A DNA stretch of 64,000 bases from Lunularia cruciata (lineage: Eukaryota; Streptophyta; Marchantiopsida; Lunulariales; Lunulariaceae), in assembly GCA_948567375.1 (NCBI GenBank), contig OX419762.1, positions 38,731,034 to 38,795,033 of the forward strand, in the 5' to 3' direction. Made by a program: the position numbers and the translations under genes. This document shows positions 60,070 to 64,000 of this stretch, one piece after another; positions within the stretch are counted from its first letter, which is position 1, and the number at the start of each line of letters is the position of its first letter. The notes beneath the pieces were generated by a model. It had not been told where the DNA came from. It saw nothing but the letters and a program-made list of their open reading frames with translations, and searched no databases.

Positions 60070-60650
60070 TGTAATACCAACAGCCAGACATTTTATCTAG
60101 AGGTGAAAATTGGCTTGGTAACATCTAGAAGGATGTTATATATGATGGAATAAGTAGGTCAGATAGAGGTATCACCAAAAACAGGGCAGAAGCCAAAAAT
60201 AGTCTAAAAATTTAAAGCCAATTTGGGAGGCCTAGCTGATGAATTAGGCCTCAAAATGTGTAGAATCTAGTCCAAAGTGAGATAAGGTTGGACTTCCCTC
60301 TCCTCTTAATTTTCTTGGGAAGATTTTTCCAATGGTAGTTCACCTTGGTGATTATGAGATTCCTACAAGAAGATTCTTTAAATATTCCTTTGGTCAAAGT
60401 TTGTTTGACCAACCAGATAAGACCAGAACCGATATGTCACCCATGCATGCAACTAATCTAAGGGTAGAGCTCAATGACATATCACCAATCCATATATTTG
60501 ATCCAAGGGTGGAGCTTCCTTTGAGAGAATACTCTTTGCTATATAATAAAGACAAAGTGCTCCTTTGGGGCATCGGAGTTTTGAGTGTGAAGCTTTGTGT
60601 TTCTACTTTTGGGTTTTCTCTTGGGAGTCTCATGTCCTCAAAACATTACA
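60070..60650 (+). mobile_element. Solo LTR of family B in the right arm
   Basis: The 581-bp LTR reads TGTAATACC...ACATTACA, with the TATA-like ctatataataaagac at about 60540 and a single U3 module. Flanks are ccgct and aagct, at best an imperfect 5-bp duplication. The left-arm mirror sequence lacks the insertion, so it postdates the inverted duplication. Confidence 0.88.
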
Positions 60651-61915
60651 AAGCTCGCCAAACATAATTAAATATATATGATCAAAATGAAAATGTAAGG
60701 CAAATTGGAAGTCTAATCAACTCTATGTTAGTCATAGGATCTTTAGCTCAAATGTAATGATTTGTCAACATATAGCTTGGATAGTAATTGAAGATAAACT
60801 CTCAATGCCATGTAAAATAGTTTGCCATCTTGTCTTAAAATGTTTTCAAATAACTTTATGGCGAGATCCTATAAATCTAGTTCATGTCCCTTGAAATGAC
60901 ACACAACCTTCACGTACATGGAGCTCTATAAAAAGCAAGTTAGACTCTTTGGACTCAACCTTCATTAAGTCTTTGAGGTGGAAGTAACCTACCATAACTT
61001 AGAGGTTGGACAATATGAGGAATTTTTTCTAAATGATATGTGAATGAAGTAGAAGACAAGAGTCCCTTAGCTATGTAAGATAGAAGAGGAAGTGTATCTA
61101 CAACATGAGCAAAGCGCACAATGTCCAAATTAAGCAATTTCTAAAATAGAACACTCACAATGAAAAATATATAATGTTATATAGCTAGGAAAAATATATT
61201 GCCTACTATTTTATAATATGTTTGAATTGACCTTATCTTTGTCTCTTAGGAACCTTTGTGTTGCACTCAAATTCACAATATAGTCATGCATGTCATTGTT
61301 ATACTTGCATTTAAGAAGAAAGGATAATCAATTTTGTAATTGGCTTCTTATACATTTTGCTTTGATTGTAGAGTAAAAGCAATGGAACCTACCAACCTAG
61401 TAGAAGTCTAATCCAATTGTATGGGAATGTATGTATACAATTTACAATTAACATGAAGAGCAAGATAGTGATTTTTTTGGGATCTTTTGGTACTAATGTA
61501 AAAACAAACTTCAAAGAACCTTACCTATTATGTATTGAGAGTTTGGATCCCTAGTTCTCTCACATGTATCCTATACTCAATGATGCTATATCTAAACCAA
61601 GATTTGATAAATTGTACATATGAACACCTCATTTTCAACTCCTGAAGCTCATGGTGGCTAGTTGAACAAATTAAAAAGATGATTGAACACACCAAAGATC
61701 AACCATGTACACAAAAACCAAAATAGTTATAAATCACAAGAATTGGTGTAGTAAAGGAGCTCTTGTGATCAGATAATTATTTCCACATTTAAGTTTTTTG
61801 TAAGGATGTAATGGTGATTTACAATGATAGTGAAAACATACTAGTAGCTTTCTTTTGCACTTCTCTCTTCTTCTTTTATTGTTCATACCTATATTTGCTG
61901 CAATAAGGTTTGACA

Positions 61916-63374
61916 AATGATCAAATACCAAAAAAAAACATATTATGCCTTGGTCCCATGCATTCCTCAAGATAGTAATAACATGGATTTCCTAGCAAAA
62001 TTTGAGGTAGGTCAATATCTACCTATTGCAGGTCAAAAATACGCCTCAAACTCTCTTCAATGTTCTTAGCATTGTTCATGGTTTTTAGAAAGACAAATCT
62101 CCTTTTGCACAAGAGCACAAGCAAAGGTTGATGGTCCAATAAACAAGTCTCAATCCAAATTTCTCTCCTTGAGAAACTCCTCATGGAGTAAGTTCCAAGT
62201 TTGCAATACTCTTGTTGGACAACAAAATATATAGTCTCTAATAGGAGCTTCCTTTAACAATACCTGCAAAATCTCCAACCATGAAGTAGGACATATCTTT
62301 ACATCTATGGAGCTAAGCATTGAATAACACAAATCAACAATACAATCCTCAAGTTATCTTCAGCAAATAGAGAATTGATCCATAATCTAAGTTTTTTTCG
62401 AAAAGAATCCGTCCTTTTTGATATTTTTTCCTCACATGCAATGTAGATACCGAATTCCAAACAACAATTCCTTGGAACTTCTATGATGATGATGATTAAA
62501 TACTTCTTTGTGACGATGATCTCAATCAAAGTCTATTGTGAATTATTTATCACATTCTTTAGTCACATCCTTCATCCATAAGAGCTGGAAAATGTGTGGT
62601 TAAGCATAGCCTCAAGGTTTTGAAAGCAAGGACATGTTGCTTCCTTTAGAGTATGAACATTAGTGCACTTTTGGGTTGTTCAAAACATTGAATGGAGACT
62701 TTCCCATTCTCATGCAACAAGTTTTTCCATCTTGCTTCGGAGCTAGTTGAAGGACTATGGACTAGATTACCTCTGCAGCAATTTAAGGAATATGGATAAG
62801 GATGATGGATTCTACTCCCTTACACTACTGCTAAATGTACTTACCTACCTTACTATAGTAAAAGATAATCATCTTAAAAGGCAAGTAAGATATTGATAGT
62901 AGTAGCTATCCTAAGCCTCCTTATGGATGAAAATTCTTGTGGTGAAGTATTAATTCTCTCCACAACATGGTAAAAATACAAAAATTTCTGGTTTACAGTT
63001 TTTTTCCATTTTGCTCCAAATTCTTTCTCCACCTGCGACACAATAAACAATAAATAGTTTACCAAGGACACAAAAAACATTTATTTTCTTGCTAAATTTG
63101 GAAAATAGACTGAGAGGATAGCAGACACTATAAAACCTCTACAATACATATGGCTATCCGATTTTGGTGCACTTTCTACCTTGTTGAACGAGTAGTTGGG
63201 ATGGCATAACTTTGATGAATTCATTTGTGATTGTTCAAATTAACATCAAAGAAAGGAGTTGAAACGATTGGAATTGAATTTGTTGGCCAAGGAAGTCAAG
63301 AAGCTGCTACTATTGCATCCACCCTAGTCATTCCATCCAAGATGAAAGCTCTTGTATCATGTGGAAGTAACTTC
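61916..63374. other. No gene recognised
   Basis: The sequence is AT-rich with short frames only. No domain, RNA gene or repeat was identified by eye. Confidence 0.45.
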
Positions 63375-63414
63375 AATTTTGCACAAGTTGAACATGTTCA
63401 ACTTGTGCAAAATT
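63375..63414. repeat. Perfect 40-bp palindrome
   Basis: The sequence aattttgcacaagttgaaca and its exact reverse complement meet with no spacer. It lies inside an 82-codon open frame (63231-63479, + strand) of unknown nature. Confidence 0.95.
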
Positions 63415-64000
63415 GGCTCCATATCTCCCAAAATCCTACAATTGGCATTGGTAAAAAATCAATGCATGTTGGAATTTAATATGTTCTCCTTTCAACTAAG
63501 CATAGCTTGAGCTATTAGAAGTGAGACCACTTTGCTTTATTAGAAGTAAGTCCACTTTGGAGTTGAAATAGGCAACTATGCAAAAAGTTGTTTCCAAATT
63601 TGCAAGTTGTCTTAGTACCATTTGGACTTAAACAAGAATGGCTCTTTTGAGGATGAATGATTGGAGAAAACATTGGCCCTTTACAAATCCACTATTAGGA
63701 ACCCTTTTCAATATATTTGATGCTTTTGCATAGTATCATCTGAAATCCTTTTGAGATGCAACACCTTCTAAATAGAGTTCTAAGGTAATGCACCTATCAA
63801 GCATGATCAATTTGGTCCAAACAATTCCAATAGTGAAGCAGCTATGGATGATGACCAAGACGTTATGGTTGGCCATTCAGAGGCCAAAGGGTTGCAAAGC
63901 TTCCAAGCTATAAAAGAAAGAACAAGGTAGAAGTGCCAAATCTAACTAGATACTAGCCAAAGCATCTCAAGCTCTTGTCAAAGAAACGATAATAAAAATA
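63415..64000. other. No gene recognised up to the window edge
   Basis: No supported frame. Two adjacent imperfect repeats occur near 63510-63560 (tattagaagtgagaccactttg and ttattagaagtaagtccactttgg). Confidence 0.45.

Larger units (their letters stand above)
59700..61915 (-). repeat. Right arm of the large inverted repeat (interrupted by a solo LTR)
   Basis: Reverse-complement counterpart of 57895-59388. Removing the family B solo LTR (60070-60650) leaves about 1.63 kb. The alignment passes cleanly across that insertion (gatggccgct before it and cgccaaac after it, versus the left-arm mirror gatggccacttgccatag). Confidence 0.87.

Noticed and set aside
63231..63479. 82-codon frame containing the 40-bp palindrome as a gene
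   Set aside because: No domain, no supporting neighbours, and the palindrome accounts for part of its length.

Overview
The window is nuclear DNA of a land plant with a large, repeat-rich genome. It contains one convincing host gene, a complete seven-exon nuclear gene for mitochondrial cytochrome c1 (51401-54786, + strand). Almost everything else recognisable is Ty3/gypsy LTR retrotransposon at different stages of decay. GT-AG introns of 150-1080 bp, plant-type cytochrome c1, chromodomain-bearing Ty3/gypsy elements and tRNA-iMet or Asp-like primer sites all indicate a plant. The sequence alone does not settle the lineage (bryophyte, fern, gymnosperm or angiosperm).

Layout. (1) 1-11744 is a nest of one chromovirus family, here called B (LTR TGTAATAC...ATTACA, iMet primer site TGGTATCAGAG). 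An old minus-strand copy E0 (gag at 1-74 and 9762-11200, LTR 11201-11744) was split by a plus-strand copy E1 (75-9761). E1 itself carries a 2.84 kb foreign insert (2755-5594), a 150-bp tandem duplication (7125-7424) and a solo LTR (7495-8097). (2) 11745-17883 holds AT-rich spacer, a 1.1 kb purine-only-like tandem repeat field (12231-13380), a decayed zinc-knuckle remnant and a decayed minus-strand integrase. (3) 17884-25694 is a nearly intact Ty3/gypsy element A with two 690-bp LTRs differing at 7 sites. It has an extra zinc-knuckle ORF before gag, and its gag-pol frame is interrupted by three in-frame stops. (4) 25695-37374 is old repeat debris: coiled-coil remnants, a decayed retropepsin, short tandem repeats, a perfect hairpin and an AT-rich stretch. 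(5) 37375-48046 is a 5'-truncated plus-strand family B copy (E2), split by a complete minus-strand copy (E3, 39417-46031) with a perfect 5-bp target duplication GCAGC. (6) 48047-51400 is AT-rich spacer grading into the GC-richer promoter and leader of the cytochrome c1 gene. (7) 54787-57894 is apparently single-copy flank. (8) 57895-61915 is a large old inverted repeat (two arms of about 1.5-1.6 kb around a 0.3 kb loop) with a family B solo LTR inserted in the right arm. (9) 61916-64000 has no recognisable gene but contains a perfect 40-bp palindrome.

How the parts relate. The elements are gag-protease-RT-RNase H-integrase polyproteins with their LTR promoters, primer sites and polypurine tracts. 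Family B targeted itself at least three times here, which gives a relative chronology: E0 before E1 before its solo LTR, and E2 before E3. The cytochrome c1 gene lies in a repeat-poor stretch of about 8 kb and appears intact. The item I consider least explained by known families is the 57.9-61.9 kb inverted repeat, whose arms share a decayed reading frame I do not recognise.
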